Assembly: GCF_900108025.1 (NCBI RefSeq)
Contig: NZ_FNUS01000001.1
Coordinates: 186,001-250,000, forward strand
DNA length: 64,000 nucleotides
Source of the DNA: Halpernia humi
GTDB lineage: Bacteria; Bacteroidota; Bacteroidia; Flavobacteriales; Weeksellaceae
Direction: 5' to 3'
Part shown: in pieces, positions 25,239 through 34,806 of the stretch
Layout of the letters: the number at the start of each line of letters is the position of its first letter
Numbering within the stretch: position 1 is the stretch's first letter
The notes under the pieces: model-generated
Database searches by the model: none
The model's input: only the letters and a program-made list of their open reading frames with translations
What the model was told of the DNA's origin: nothing
Made by a program: the position numbers and the translations under genes

Positions 25239-26882
25239 ATGTTTAAAAAATCCCTTATGGTGGCGCTTGCCATCTTTTCAACAGGTCTATTTGCCCAAAA
25301 AAATAATACATCCAATGTGCAAAGGCCGAAATTGGTCGTTGGTTTAGTTGTCGATCAGATGCGTTGGGATTATTTGTATCGTTATTATGATAAATTTCAA
25401 AATGATGGTTTTAAACGTTTATTAAACCAAGGTTTTGCTGTTAACAATGTGCATATTCCTTATATTCCAACTTATACAGCGGTTGGACATAGTTCTATTT
25501 ATACAGGTTCAGTACCTGCAATAGACGGAATTCCGGGAAATGATTGGTATGAAAAATCGCTAGGGAAAAGCGTGTATTGCACCGAAGATGAAAGCGTGCA
25601 GCCAGTTGGTACGGCTAACGTAAAAGTGGGAAGCCAATCGCCAAAAAATTTATGGTCTACCACAATGACGGATCAATTGAGGCTTGCTACAAATTTTCAA
25701 TCAAAAGTTGTGGGTGTTTCTTTGAAGGATCGCGCTTCTATTTTGCCTGCGGGTCACAATCCTACAGGTGCATACTGGTTTGATGATTCTTCTGGGAATT
25801 TTGTAACGAGTTCTTATTATATGAAACAGTTGCCGAAATGGGTCAATGATTTTAATGCAAAAAAAGTACCCGATGAATTGGTGAAAAATGGTTGGAATAC
25901 TTTGCTCCCGATTTCAGAATATACAGAAAGTTCTCCCGATAATTCGCCTTGGGAAGGACTCCTTGGAAGTGCTAAAACGCCAACATTTCCGTACAATAAT
26001 TTTGCAGCAGATTATCAAAAAGAAAAAGACAACATCAGAACGACGCCTTTTGGTAATACTTTAACTTTAAAAATGGCAGAAGCAGCCATTAATGGAGAAA
26101 GTTTAGGCGCAGATTCTGTTACGGATTTTCTAGCCATCAATTTGGCCTCAACTGATTATGCGGGGCATAAATTCGGGCCTAATTCTGTAGAAGTAGAAGA
26201 TGTTTATTTGCGTTTAGACCGCGATTTGGGAGATTTTTTTAAATATTTAGATAAAACGGTGGGCGCTGGAAATTATACTGTTTTTCTTACAGCCGATCAT
26301 GGTGGTGCGCATTCTGAAGGATTTATGGAAGCACATAAAATGCCAACAGGTTTCTATGGGGAAGGTGCAAAGAAAATGTATAATCAACTTTTGAAAGATA
26401 AATTTGGTGTAGATAAATTGGTGCTTTCTTATACAAATAGCCAAATTTATTTAGACAATAAATTAATGGCAGAAAATAAATTGAATGAAGATGAAGTTAA
26501 AGATTTTCTAATAAATCAATTAAACCAAGATAAGAGCATTCTGTTTGCCGTTGATATGAAAAAAGTAGCGCAATCTTCTATTCCAGAGCCTATTAAAACA
26601 AGAATTATGAATGGTTATAATTGGCAAAGAAGTGGTGATATTCAAATTATTTATCACGATTCTTGGTTGCCAAGTTATTCAAAACTTGGAACAACTCACG
26701 GCGCTTGGAATTCTTACGATTCTCATATTCCCTTAATTTTTATGGGATGGGGAATCACAAAAGGGGAAACGAATAAAGATTATAAAATGACGGATATTGC
26801 GCCAACGATTTCTGCACTTTTAAAAATTCAATTCCCAAGTGGAAATATAGGAAATCCGATTACTGAAGTTTTGGGAAAATAG
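25239..26882 (+). CDS. pafA: PafA-type alkaline phosphatase
   Basis: 547 aa, exported (signal peptide ending near FAQ, about residue 19). Member of the alkaline phosphatase superfamily closest to the phosphate-irrepressible PafA of flavobacteria. Visible are the metal-binding Asp39 (VVDQMRWDY), the nucleophile Thr80 in PTYTAVGHSS, Asn101 (GNDWY) and the second metal cluster (ADHGG near 352, THGAW late). It releases phosphate from many monoesters in the periplasm without needing phosphate starvation. The length matches known PafA proteins. Confidence 0.92.
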   Translation: MFKKSLMVALAIFSTGLFAQKNNTSNVQRPKLVVGLVVDQMRWDYLYRYYDKFQNDGFKRLLNQGFAVNNVHIPYIPTYTAVGHSSIYTGSVPAIDGIPGNDWYEKSLGKSVYCTEDESVQPVGTANVKVGSQSPKNLWSTTMTDQLRLATNFQSKVVGVSLKDRASILPAGHNPTGAYWFDDSSGNFVTSSYYMKQLPKWVNDFNAKKVPDELVKNGWNTLLPISEYTESSPDNSPWEGLLGSAKTPTFPYNNFAADYQKEKDNIRTTPFGNTLTLKMAEAAINGESLGADSVTDFLAINLASTDYAGHKFGPNSVEVEDVYLRLDRDLGDFFKYLDKTVGAGNYTVFLTADHGGAHSEGFMEAHKMPTGFYGEGAKKMYNQLLKDKFGVDKLVLSYTNSQIYLDNKLMAENKLNEDEVKDFLINQLNQDKSILFAVDMKKVAQSSIPEPIKTRIMNGYNWQRSGDIQIIYHDSWLPSYSKLGTTHGAWNSYDSHIPLIFMGWGITKGETNKDYKMTDIAPTISALLKIQFPSGNIGNPITEVLGK

Positions 26883-26990
26883 TTTTTAACACAAATATTT
26901 TTGTAATATCTGTGAATTCTGTGCGCCAATAACACACACTGATTTCACAAATTTCTACAGATTTATTTAAAAAAAACAGAAGAAAAATTA

Positions 26991-27027
26991 AAAAAAAGAC
27001 CGATTTTGTAATCGGTCTTTTTATTTT
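26991..27027. terminator. bidirectional terminator between pafA and the DUF4136 gene
   Basis: AAAGACCGATT (26995-27005) pairs with AATCGGTCTTT (27010-27020), with an A-run before and a T-run after. Confidence 0.85.
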
Positions 27028-27038
27028 TTCAGGGAAAA

Positions 27039-27569
27039 TTATTTCTTCATATTGGGCGGATAGTTGGCCATAATTTCACCTACGATTTCTGGGATTTGTT
27101 TTTGTTTTGCTCTAGGTGAATCTACAGAAATACCACTTCCAATGCCTTGCCATACTAATTTTTGCGAATTGGCATCTATTAAATCAATAACTAAAGCGCC
27201 TCTGTTATAATTGCTGGTAAAAGTTCTGTTAATACCAAAACCAAAACCACCATATCCGAAACCACCAAACATTCCAAAAGGACTCGTAGATTGGATGTCG
27301 CGTATTTGTTTGTGATTGGCTTTCAAATTCACAATTAAGTCTGGATTATTTGAAACTTTCAAACCTTTCATTTGAAGTTGTTTAGAAACCTCGTTCAGCA
27401 CGCGATCTTTGTCGATATCATTAAGGTTCAAATCATCAATTCTTAATTTGTAAGTTTTGTAGTTGCTAAAATTAGCCGTTGCCGCATAATCTGATTTTAC
27501 TTGAAATGGGCTGCATGAAGAAAGTCCTAAAGTGGCCGCCAATAAAATGACTAAATATTTTTTTTTCAT
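27039..27569 (-). CDS. DUF4136-family lipoprotein
   Basis: 176 aa with a lipoprotein signal: the lipobox LSSC puts the acylated Cys at residue 19. The mature part begins with the VKSDYAATANFSNYKTY segment typical of DUF4136, has alternating strands, and contains a Gly/Phe-rich loop (about 100-115, FGMFGGFGYGGFGFG). Function is unknown. It is followed upstream on the same strand by the small DUF5522 gene with a 26-bp gap. Confidence 0.85.
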   Translation of the reverse strand: MKKKYLVILLAATLGLSSCSPFQVKSDYAATANFSNYKTYKLRIDDLNLNDIDKDRVLNEVSKQLQMKGLKVSNNPDLIVNLKANHKQIRDIQSTSPFGMFGGFGYGGFGFGINRTFTSNYNRGALVIDLIDANSQKLVWQGIGSGISVDSPRAKQKQIPEIVGEIMANYPPNMKK

Positions 27570-27595
27570 GATGAAGTTACTTTTAAATTGAAAAT

Positions 27596-27787
27596 TTATT
27601 TTAAAATTTTATCTGTTAAATTTATTTTTTTGAAAGAATCTGTTTTCTTATCATACCCAAAAGGGCAATGCTTACACCCGCTTTTGCAACAATAACCACG
27701 TTTTAAATGGTAATTTTCCGTAAAAACCCGATAGCCTTGCTCGTTGTAATAATAGTCTTCATTCTCTTTGATTTCTTTTTGCGTCAT
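27596..27787 (-). CDS. DUF5522-family small cysteine-rich protein
   Basis: 63 aa containing the family motif YYYNEQGYRVFTENYHL then RGYCCKSGCKHCPFGY; the four clustered cysteines (residues 33, 34, 38, 41) could bind a metal. The remaining tail is Lys-rich. Function is unknown, but the motif is highly conserved in Bacteroidota, so this is a real gene despite its size. It is divergent from the HExxH gene at 27824. Confidence 0.8.
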   Translation of the reverse strand: MTQKEIKENEDYYYNEQGYRVFTENYHLKRGYCCKSGCKHCPFGYDKKTDSFKKINLTDKILK

Positions 27788-27811
27788 AAGTTAAATCCTA
27801 AAAATGATTTT

Positions 27812-27819
27812 TATATTTG
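27812..27819 (+). promoter_or_regulatory. -7 element 4 nt before a start codon
   Basis: TATATTTG, then TGAT, then ATG at 27824. The spacing places transcription start at or beside the A of ATG, implying a leaderless message. No matching TTG was found upstream. Confidence 0.45.
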
Positions 27820-27823
27820 TGAT

Positions 27824-28153
27824 ATGATAATAGTGTGCCATTTTTTACTCAAAAATACAAAAATAAACGGCATTGCGCTTTTTCCTTTTATATTACTTAA
27901 AAATGCGGCCGATAAAAATAATAAGTTTTTGATTAACCACGAAAAAATCCACTTGCGACAACAGATTGAATTATTAATTATTTTTTTTTACGCTTGGTAT
28001 TTGCTCGAATATTATTTTTGGCTCATCAAGTTCAGAGATCCATTTCTCGCGTATCGCCGCATCAGTTTTGAGCGAGAAGCGTACGCAAATGAACAAGATA
28101 TTAATTATTTGAAATCAAAGAAATTGTGGAGTTTTTTTAAATATTTAAAATAA
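27824..28153 (+). CDS. small membrane protein with HExxH motif
   Basis: 109 aa from ATG 27824; a longer frame is open upstream but overlaps the divergent DUF5522 gene and lacks a good start. HEKIH at residues 39-43 is an HExxH zinc-protease motif, followed by a hydrophobic helix (about 49-70) and EREAYANEQ near 83-91, where a downstream Glu could be the third ligand. The pattern recalls the protease domain of M56/BlaR1 sensors but without the remaining membrane helices. Peptidase activity is possible; substrate unknown. Confidence 0.65.
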   Translation: MIIVCHFLLKNTKINGIALFPFILLKNAADKNNKFLINHEKIHLRQQIELLIIFFYAWYLLEYYFWLIKFRDPFLAYRRISFEREAYANEQDINYLKSKKLWSFFKYLK

Positions 28154-28178
28154 AAAAAGAGACTTAAAAAAGTCTCTT
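28152..28178 (-). terminator. terminator after dnaJ
   Basis: AAGAGACTT (28157-28165) and AAGTCTCTT (28170-28178) form the stem. The T-run is strong on the minus strand, so it mainly ends the grpE-dnaJ transcript. Confidence 0.75.
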
Positions 28179-28183
28179 AAATT

Positions 28184-29299
28184 TTAATTAAATAAATCTC
28201 TCACTTTATCAAAAAAAGTTTTTTCTTTTCCTGATGGTTCTGCCATCATTTCTCCATTTTCAATTTGAAGTTCAAAAAATTCTTTTTGTGATGGTGTTAA
28301 ATTTTGTGGCGTCCAAACATTGATATGGATGAACATATCGCCTTTGCCATAAGATTCTAAACTCGGTAAACCTTTTCCTGCCAAACGCAAAATTTTGCCA
28401 GATTGTGTACCGCTATCTATTTTAATTTTTACTTTTCCACCAACGGTATTCACTTCTTTTGATGTTCCTAGAGCAGCTTCTGCAAAAGAAATGTATAATT
28501 CTTGGTGCAGATTATCGCCTTCGCGTTTTATATTTTTATCTGCTTCTTCTTCTACAACGACTAATAAATCGCCGGCAACACCACCAAATGGCGCATCATT
28601 TCCTTTGCCGCGAACACTCAACTGAACGCCTTCTCTGGCACCTGCTGGAATATTGATCGTTACTTCTTCGTCTTCTTTTATTAAACCTTGCGCATTTGCA
28701 CCAGGCGGAATTTTATCTGCAACTTTACCAATTCCTTGGCAAGTGCTACATGTTTGTTGCGTTTGCATTTGCCCAAACATAGTGTTCATCACTTTTATTT
28801 GTGCGCCTTGTCCGTGGCAAGTAGGGCAGGTTTTAGAAGTTGCACCTTTCGCAAACTTCATTTTTTTTACCTTAATGGTTTTTTGAGTTCCGTTTAGAAT
28901 TTCTTCTAAATTTAATTTTATTCTTACTCGAAGGTTAGAGCCACGCGCTTGCTGTGGTCTTCCGCCGCCACCTCCGCCGCCAAAATGACCGCCGAAAATA
29001 TCTCCAAATTGGCTAAAAATATCTTCCATATTCATACCACCGCCAAAACCGCCGCCTCCGAAGCCGCCATTTCCGCTCATTCCAGCGTGACCGTATTGGT
29101 CGTAGCGTGCTTTTTTGTTGGGATCACTTAATACTTCATAAGCCTCGGCTGCTTCTTTAAATTTCTCTTCAGAAGTGGCATCTCCAGGGTTTTTATCCGG
29201 ATGGTACTTTATAGCCATCTTTCGATAGGCTTTTTTTATTTCTTCTCCGGAAGCCGATTTTGTAATTTCTAAAACTTCGTAATAATCTCTTTTGGTCAT
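28184..29299 (-). CDS. dnaJ: chaperone DnaJ with reduced zinc domain
   Basis: 371 aa co-chaperone of DnaK. The J domain (1-70) has HPD; a Gly/Phe-rich region follows (about 73-118); the C-terminal substrate domains are complete. The zinc region has only two CxxCxGxG repeats (CPTCHGQG and CSTCQGIG, 26 residues between first cysteines) where most DnaJ proteins have four. The kept pair corresponds to the repeats that build zinc centre II; centre I is missing. Sequence around them is otherwise conserved, so this looks like a lineage feature, not damage. It lies 92 bp downstream of grpE. Confidence 0.93.
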   Translation of the reverse strand: MTKRDYYEVLEITKSASGEEIKKAYRKMAIKYHPDKNPGDATSEEKFKEAAEAYEVLSDPNKKARYDQYGHAGMSGNGGFGGGGFGGGMNMEDIFSQFGDIFGGHFGGGGGGGRPQQARGSNLRVRIKLNLEEILNGTQKTIKVKKMKFAKGATSKTCPTCHGQGAQIKVMNTMFGQMQTQQTCSTCQGIGKVADKIPPGANAQGLIKEDEEVTINIPAGAREGVQLSVRGKGNDAPFGGVAGDLLVVVEEEADKNIKREGDNLHQELYISFAEAALGTSKEVNTVGGKVKIKIDSGTQSGKILRLAGKGLPSLESYGKGDMFIHINVWTPQNLTPSQKEFFELQIENGEMMAEPSGKEKTFFDKVRDLFN

Positions 29300-29391
29300 A
29301 ATTTTTAATAATAAATTATTGATTAATAATAATTGATAACTTTCTGTTCATAAAATTTCATCAATTATCACTTATCTTTTATCATTGATAT

Positions 29392-29946
29392 TTAGCTTCC
29401 GGTTACTACTTTTGCGAATCGAATTACTTTGTCGTGCAATAAATAACCAGTTTCTACTACATCAACTATTTTTCCTTTTAAATCTTCTGAAGGTGCAGGA
29501 ATACTTGTGATGGCTTCATGCAAGTCTACATTGAAAACGTCGCCTGCATTTACTTCTATTGGTTTTAAACCTTTTTCGGTTAATTTACTTTTGAATTTTT
29601 GGTAAATTAATTCTACACCTTTCAAATCTGCTTCGTTTCCATTTTTAGAAATTTCTTTTAAGGCGCGTTCAAAATCATCCAAAACACCGAGCATAGAAAT
29701 CATCATTTCTTGATGCGCGTATTGAAAGAATTCATTGCGTTCTTTTACGGTTCTTTTTTTGTAATTTTCAAATTCTGCAAAAAGACGAATGTATCTGTCT
29801 TTTTCTTCTGCCAATAGTTCTTCTGTAGATTTTTCTTGTGTCAGATTTTCAGTTTCTTGCGCTTTGTTTTCTTCTGCAGCATCTTGCATGTTTTCTTCTG
29901 CAACAGAAAAATCTTCGTTTGTATCTTTATTGTCTTCCATTTTCAT
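29392..29946 (-). CDS. grpE: nucleotide exchange factor GrpE
   Basis: About 184 aa from ATG 29946 (or 182 from ATG 29940). The open frame reaches a TTG at 29982, but the two ATGs and an upstream AGAGG favour the shorter form. An acidic, disordered N terminus (about 1-50) leads to the long dimerisation helix (LAEEKDRYIRLFAEFENYKKRT) and the C-terminal beta-wing with the GxVxxVxxxGY pattern (KGKIVDVVETGYLLHDKVIRFAKVVV-like end). It releases ADP from DnaK. It precedes dnaJ on the same strand. Confidence 0.92.
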   Translation of the reverse strand: MKMEDNKDTNEDFSVAEENMQDAAEENKAQETENLTQEKSTEELLAEEKDRYIRLFAEFENYKKRTVKERNEFFQYAHQEMMISMLGVLDDFERALKEISKNGNEADLKGVELIYQKFKSKLTEKGLKPIEVNAGDVFNVDLHEAITSIPAPSEDLKGKIVDVVETGYLLHDKVIRFAKVVTGS

Positions 29947-30182
29947 AATTTTATAAAACCTCTTTCGCAAAATTTTTGCCAAAGAACAGAGTAGGACATT
30001 TAGGCAGATTTATGGTTTGAGTTATCATATAATTTTCACTTACAAATATGATTTTATATTCATTGATTCGCTTTTAAATAGTACTTTTTTAGTAGTGTAA
30101 AATCAATAAAGCAAAATAATTTACCTTTTCACTTTTTATTGATTTACATTTAAACTTAGATTCAAATTAAAGTTTCATTAAA

Positions 30183-31505
30183 TTAATTTGGAAAAAAAGT
30201 GGTGTACAATAGATAGAGGTTTAAAACGAGTATAATTCCCGTAATAATCCAAACGAAAAATTTTAAAATAGGTTTGTTAGCAAATTCACCCATTTTTGCT
30301 TTAGAATTGGTAAACATTACTAATGGAATGACAGCAAAACTCAATTGCATAGAAAGTATGACTTGGCTTAAAACCAATAATTGTGTAGTTCCTTTTTCCC
30401 CATAAAGAATGGCGACAATTAATGCCGGAACGATTGCGATTAATCTGGTAATCATCCTTCTAACCCAAGGTTTTAATTTAATATTTAAAAACCCTTCCAT
30501 CACGATTTGTCCAGCTAAAGTTCCGGTTAATGTTGAGTTTTGACCAGATGCTAAAAGTGCGATTGCAAAGAAAATACTGGCCACGCTGGTTCCTAAAAGT
30601 GGATCTAATAGTTTGTGTGCATCAAAAATATCTGCCACATCTTGGTAACCTGTGTTGTGAAACGTTGCAGCGGCGACAATTAAAATTGCGGCATTTACAA
30701 AAAAGGCTAAAAACAAAGAGACACTGCTGTCTATTGTGGCGTATTTAATGGCCATTTTTTTTCCTTCCTTATCTCGTTTGTAGTTTCTCGTTTGTACGAT
30801 TGAACTGTGAAGATAGAGATTATGCGGCATTACAGTTGCGCCTAGAATTCCAATTGCAATGTAGAGCATTTCAGGATTATAGACGATTTGCGTAGTTGGT
30901 AACAGGCCTTTTAGCAATGGAAATAGATCCGGTTTACTCGCAATAATTTCGTATCCGAAGCAGGCAAAAATGACGAAAATTAAACCCGCAACGAAGGCCT
31001 CTATCCAGCGGAAACCGCGAGATTGGAGGAGTAAAATTATAAAGACGTCGATACCTGTAATGGCGATTCCCCAAGTGAGTGGAATACCGAATAGTAAATT
31101 TAAGGCAATTGCGGAGCCTATAACTTCTGCTAAATCGCAGGCTGCAATTGCAATTTCACAAAGAACCCACAATATAAAATTGGTTGTCGGTTTGTAGTGA
31201 TCTCTACAAGCTTGCGCTAAATCGCGTTCTGCAACAACACCTAATTTAAGTGCCAAATGTTGCAATACAATTGCGAAAATATTTGAAATTAATATTACAG
31301 AAAGTAGGGTATAGCCAAATTTTGCGCCACCAGCAATGTCTGTGGCCCAATTTCCTGGATCCATGTAACCGACCGCAACCATCAAACCAGGACCTGTAAA
31401 TGCTAATAATTTTTTCCAAAATCCTGCATTTTTTGGAATATTTATGGATGAGAATACTTCTGATAAGGAATTTTGATGTTTTTCTTTTCTCCAAGCTCTA
31501 CTCAT
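30183..31505 (-). CDS. mntH: Nramp-type divalent metal transporter
   Basis: 440 aa from ATG 31505, with about 11 membrane helices. The metal-binding motifs of Nramp proteins are intact: DPGN at 49-52 in helix 1 and MPHN at 226-229 in helix 6, followed by the LYLHSS continuation. It imports Mn2+ (and possibly Fe2+) with protons. The frame is open to 31532, but those first codons cover a 16-bp palindrome that looks like an operator, so the downstream ATG (MSRAWRKE) is preferred. It stands alone on the minus strand. Confidence 0.92.
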   Translation of the reverse strand: MSRAWRKEKHQNSLSEVFSSINIPKNAGFWKKLLAFTGPGLMVAVGYMDPGNWATDIAGGAKFGYTLLSVILISNIFAIVLQHLALKLGVVAERDLAQACRDHYKPTTNFILWVLCEIAIAACDLAEVIGSAIALNLLFGIPLTWGIAITGIDVFIILLLQSRGFRWIEAFVAGLIFVIFACFGYEIIASKPDLFPLLKGLLPTTQIVYNPEMLYIAIGILGATVMPHNLYLHSSIVQTRNYKRDKEGKKMAIKYATIDSSVSLFLAFFVNAAILIVAAATFHNTGYQDVADIFDAHKLLDPLLGTSVASIFFAIALLASGQNSTLTGTLAGQIVMEGFLNIKLKPWVRRMITRLIAIVPALIVAILYGEKGTTQLLVLSQVILSMQLSFAVIPLVMFTNSKAKMGEFANKPILKFFVWIITGIILVLNLYLLYTTFFPN

Positions 31506-31514
31506 ATCATTATT

Positions 31515-31530
31515 GTTAGTATAGTCTAAC
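31515..31530. promoter_or_regulatory. 16-bp dyad upstream of mntH, candidate metal-regulator operator
   Basis: GTTAGTATAGTCTAAC has perfect 5-bp arms (GTTAG / CTAAC). It sits 9 bp upstream of the preferred mntH start. TTAG-N6/7-CTAA-like dyads are bound by DtxR/MntR-type manganese or iron regulators, so Mn-dependent repression of mntH is plausible. No regulator gene is in the window. Confidence 0.45.
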
Positions 31531-31585
31531 AAAAGTAGTTTAAATATTCTTACTATTAAAATAAATTAAAAAAAACAATGTATTT

Positions 31586-31783
31586 ACCTGAGTTCGTTTA
31601 TTATTCAATTTTCAAAATATTAATTATCAATAACTTAAAAATATCAATTGCGTCGGGCTTTAGCCCGATGAAAGATGTAATGCGACATTTGGCTAAAGCC
31701 AATTTTTATTTAAAACCTTATAAAACGGGCTAAAGCCCGTTCCTATTGACGTTTTTCAAAAATATTATTATTCTAACTCAAGT
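31586..31783. mobile_element. MITE-like element, copy 1 (198 bp)
   Basis: Non-coding element with imperfect terminal inverted repeats (ACCTGAGTTCG at the left end, the complement of ACTTGAGTTAG at the right), flanked by an identical 5-bp TATTT on both sides (31581-31585 and 31784-31788), as expected of a target-site duplication. Inside are three palindromes: CGGGCTTTAGCCCG, TTGGCTAAAGCCAA and AACGGGCTAAAGCCCGTT. It is closely similar, end to end, to the copy at 44605-44830. The 357-bp spacer 31506-31862 holds this element, the mntH dyad and a terminator, and no gene. Confidence 0.72.
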
Positions 31784-31813
31784 TATTTAGAATTTTTGAG
31801 TTTATATTTAAAC

Positions 31814-31843
31814 AAAAAAAATCCCAGAATTTTCTGGGATTTA
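31814..31843 (-). terminator. terminator after the DUF937-OmpA gene
   Basis: AAATCCCAGAA and TTCTGGGATTT form an 11-bp stem. The T-run (TTTTTTTT) is on the minus strand, so it ends the gene at 31863-33161. Confidence 0.8.
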
Positions 31844-31862
31844 AAAATTATGAGGCTGAAAA

Positions 31863-33161
31863 TTATTTTGTAAATCTTACTGCCATTTTTCTATCTACTG
31901 CTCTGTCTGCAACAGATGCAGTTGCAGGAAGTTTTGCCTGCTCACTTCCATAGCCTTTTGCTACTATTACCTGTGAACCAACGCCTGCTTTCGTTAAAAG
32001 CGATTTTATTTCGTCGGCTCTTGCTTGGGAAAGTGCTAGGTTTTTGGCTTCGTCTCCAGATTTATCGGTATAGCCGCCCACATTTATTTTTGCGTCTGGG
32101 TATGCTTTTAAAATAGCAACTAAATTATCGATTTGTCTTTGTGAACCTTCTTCTAATTCGGTTGCGCTTCCTATTTTGAAGTTGACATGATCGAAATTAA
32201 ACCAAGTCGTTTTCAATGCATCATCATTGGCTGCATTTTTATAATTTCCGCTTTTTAAGAAGGCAATCATTGATTCTTCCATTCCGTTGGCGTAACCTTT
32301 TAATTTTACCCCGTTCAAATCTATATCTGTTTCAATTTTTGCTGAAGTGTTCATATCAGTAGAATCTTTCATCATGGAAGTATTTGCACTGTCCGATTTC
32401 ATCATGGTAGAATCTGTATCAGATTTTGTTGGGTTCATTTTGTTATGTTGGTATTGGTTCCAAATCCACCAACCTGCTGCTAATAATAAAATTAAAGGTA
32501 AAAGCCATTTCCAGATTGAACCAGCATCATCATTATTTTCGGGTGCTACATTTACATGCGCATCGCCACTTTTTGTAACATCTACTTTTGGCCCATCATG
32601 AGTAGTGACTGTTATATTTTCAGGCTCGGGAACTACTACTTTTTCTGAACTTCCCAAGTGGCCAAGTCCTAAAGAAGCCAAAGATAAACCTGCCGGTAAT
32701 AATGAAGATAAACCATCTTTTTGATGTGAAAGTAAACTTGATAAACCTGATGTGCCCAAATTATTCTCAGTGGCATATTTTCCTATAGAACCGACGGCGG
32801 CAGCAGTTACCATATTTAATAAAGAACTAGAAGATGCATTGCTTACACCAGAAAAACTTGAAATTGAATTTGTAATTGCATCAATTTTATCGCCAAAAAG
32901 CGACGTTAGTAAATTTGTAATCATTGATGTGTGCGAATCTCCCATTAGGTTTCCCAATATGTTGCTAGATGATGCACTCATAATAGTATCTAAAACCCCA
33001 GATTTGTCTGCATTATTTGCTAAACCACCCACAATTGTTGGTAAAAGCGCCGTAATTGCTTTGCTTACAGAAGATTCACTTTCTCCCAAATGAGTTGATG
33101 CTTGTGAAATTACTGCTGGACCAATTTGTCCCTTAATAAGATCAATAATGTCTAATGCCAT
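31863..33161 (-). CDS. DUF937 - transmembrane - OmpA fusion protein
   Basis: 432 aa. The N-terminal 170 residues are a DUF937/YidB-like helical domain (LIKGQIGPAVISQAS, ALLPTIVGGLANNA). A single membrane helix lies at 216-234, followed by a Ser/Thr/Met/Asp-rich linker (about 240-270). The C-terminal 110 residues are an OmpA-like peptidoglycan-binding domain (INVGGYTDKSGD, LSQARADEIKSLL, GYGSEQ). With no signal peptide and a central helix, the DUF937 part should be cytoplasmic and the OmpA part periplasmic, bridging inner membrane and cell wall. Function is unknown. It has its own terminator. Confidence 0.88.
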   Translation of the reverse strand: MALDIIDLIKGQIGPAVISQASTHLGESESSVSKAITALLPTIVGGLANNADKSGVLDTIMSASSSNILGNLMGDSHTSMITNLLTSLFGDKIDAITNSISSFSGVSNASSSSLLNMVTAAAVGSIGKYATENNLGTSGLSSLLSHQKDGLSSLLPAGLSLASLGLGHLGSSEKVVVPEPENITVTTHDGPKVDVTKSGDAHVNVAPENNDDAGSIWKWLLPLILLLAAGWWIWNQYQHNKMNPTKSDTDSTMMKSDSANTSMMKDSTDMNTSAKIETDIDLNGVKLKGYANGMEESMIAFLKSGNYKNAANDDALKTTWFNFDHVNFKIGSATELEEGSQRQIDNLVAILKAYPDAKINVGGYTDKSGDEAKNLALSQARADEIKSLLTKAGVGSQVIVAKGYGSEQAKLPATASVADRAVDRKMAVRFTK

Positions 33162-33266
33162 AATAGTTTTTTTAAATTAATTAGTAAATATAATTAAATC
33201 TATTTATAATTTTATGAATAATGCAAGTTTTATAATAAGATTAACATAAATTATTTAATTGATTAA

Positions 33267-34742
33267 TTAATAAGCCTTTGCAAATAACACACGCTGTTTT
33301 GATGGCTTTTTTGAAATCATTGAAATACCTTCTTCTAACGTATTATTTAAAGGAATACATCTAATAGTTGCTTTCGTCTCCTCTTGGATTTGGGCTTCTT
33401 CTTCTTTTGTACCGTCCCAATGTGCATAAATAAAACCGCCTTTTTCTTCTAAAACTTTTTTAAATTCTTCATAAGAATCCACCGAAGTTGTATTTTCAGT
33501 TCTGTGCTTTTCTGCTTTTAAATAAATATCTTTTTGAATAGTTGCAAGTAAATTTTCAATATAAGTATCTAAGCCTTCAAGCGCTTTTGTTTCTTTTGTT
33601 AAATTATCCCTTCTGGCTAATTCTACAGATTTATTTTCTAAATCTTTCGGGCCAATTGCGATTCTTATCGGAACGCCTTTTAATTCGTATTCGGCAAATT
33701 TCCAACCGGGTTTATTTTCTGTTCGGTTATCATACTTTACAGAAATTCCTTTTAATTTTAATTTATTTTGAATGTATTCTGCTACTTTATTTATTTCTGC
33801 CAATTGCTCATCACTTCTAAAAATTGGTACAATCACAACCTGAATAGGGGCTAAAGTTGGTGGTAAAACCAAGCCAAAATCGTCTGAATGCGTCATAATT
33901 AACGCGCCCATTAATCGGGTAGAAGTTCCCCAAGATGTGGCCCAAGCGTATTCTATTTTTCCTTCTTTATTGGTAAATTTTACATCAAAAGCTTTCGCGA
34001 AATTTTGTCCTAAAAAGTGGGAAGTTCCTGCTTGTAATGCTTTCCCGTCTTGCATTAAAGCCTCAATGCAATAGGTTTCATCGGCGCCGGCAAATCTTTC
34101 AGATTCGGTTTTTATTCCTCTAATGACTGGCATTGCCATAAATTGCTCTGCGAAATCTGCATATACGTGAAGCATTTTTTCTGTTTCTTCTATGGCTTCA
34201 GTTTTTGTAGCGTGTGCGGTGTGGCCTTCTTGCCAAAGAAATTCGGCAGTTCTCAAAAATAATCGCGTGCGCATTTCCCAGCGTACTACATTTGCCCATT
34301 GGTTAATTAGAATAGGTAAATCTCGGTAAGACTGTATCCAGCCGCGGTAAGTATTCCAGATTATGGCTTCAGAAGTTGGCCTCACAATGAGTTCTTCTTC
34401 TAATTTTGCTTCCGGATCAACAATTAATTTTTTGGGATTATTTGGGTCGGTTTTTAATCGATAATGCGTTACAACTGCACATTCTTTTGCAAAACCTTCT
34501 GCGTTTTTTTCTTCTGCTTCAAAATAACTTTTCGGTATAAAAAGTGGGAAATAAGCATTTTGATGCCCTGTTTCTTTGAATTTTCTGTCCATTTCATCGC
34601 GCATTTTTTCCCAGATAGCGTAGCCATAGGGTTTTATAACCATACATCCTCGTACGCCAGAATTTTCTGCTAAATCTGCTTTTACCACAAGTTCATTGTA
34701 CCATTTGCTGTAATCTTCACTTCTTGTTGTAAGTTTTGCCAT
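33267..34742 (-). CDS. proS: proline--tRNA ligase (ProS type 3, short form)
   Basis: 491 aa class II synthetase charging tRNA-Pro. Motif 2 ([18 protein letters not shown]) and the proline-binding region [25 protein letters not shown] are visible; the anticodon-binding domain begins near 285 and a C-terminal zinc-binding-like domain ends in the conserved Tyr (AKAY). It is the archaeal/eukaryotic-like short form without the editing insertion of E. coli ProS. It is divergent from the lipoprotein gene at 34887; a candidate -7 element lies at 34852-34859. Confidence 0.95.
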   Translation of the reverse strand: MAKLTTRSEDYSKWYNELVVKADLAENSGVRGCMVIKPYGYAIWEKMRDEMDRKFKETGHQNAYFPLFIPKSYFEAEEKNAEGFAKECAVVTHYRLKTDPNNPKKLIVDPEAKLEEELIVRPTSEAIIWNTYRGWIQSYRDLPILINQWANVVRWEMRTRLFLRTAEFLWQEGHTAHATKTEAIEETEKMLHVYADFAEQFMAMPVIRGIKTESERFAGADETYCIEALMQDGKALQAGTSHFLGQNFAKAFDVKFTNKEGKIEYAWATSWGTSTRLMGALIMTHSDDFGLVLPPTLAPIQVVIVPIFRSDEQLAEINKVAEYIQNKLKLKGISVKYDNRTENKPGWKFAEYELKGVPIRIAIGPKDLENKSVELARRDNLTKETKALEGLDTYIENLLATIQKDIYLKAEKHRTENTTSVDSYEEFKKVLEEKGGFIYAHWDGTKEEEAQIQEETKATIRCIPLNNTLEEGISMISKKPSKQRVLFAKAY

Positions 34743-34806
34743 ATTTTTAAAAATTTGTTTTAACCTTTTTTAACTTTTAATATCTAATAATAAATGCTTA
34801 TTTTTA

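Noticed and set aside
31629-31760. MITE palindromes as transcription terminators
   Set aside because: Stems lack T-runs and recur with shared termini in a second place, which fits a dispersed element better.
31970-32400. Possible frameshift in the DUF937-OmpA gene
   Set aside because: The frame is continuous from DUF937 to the end of OmpA; the unusual linker is low complexity, not a shift.
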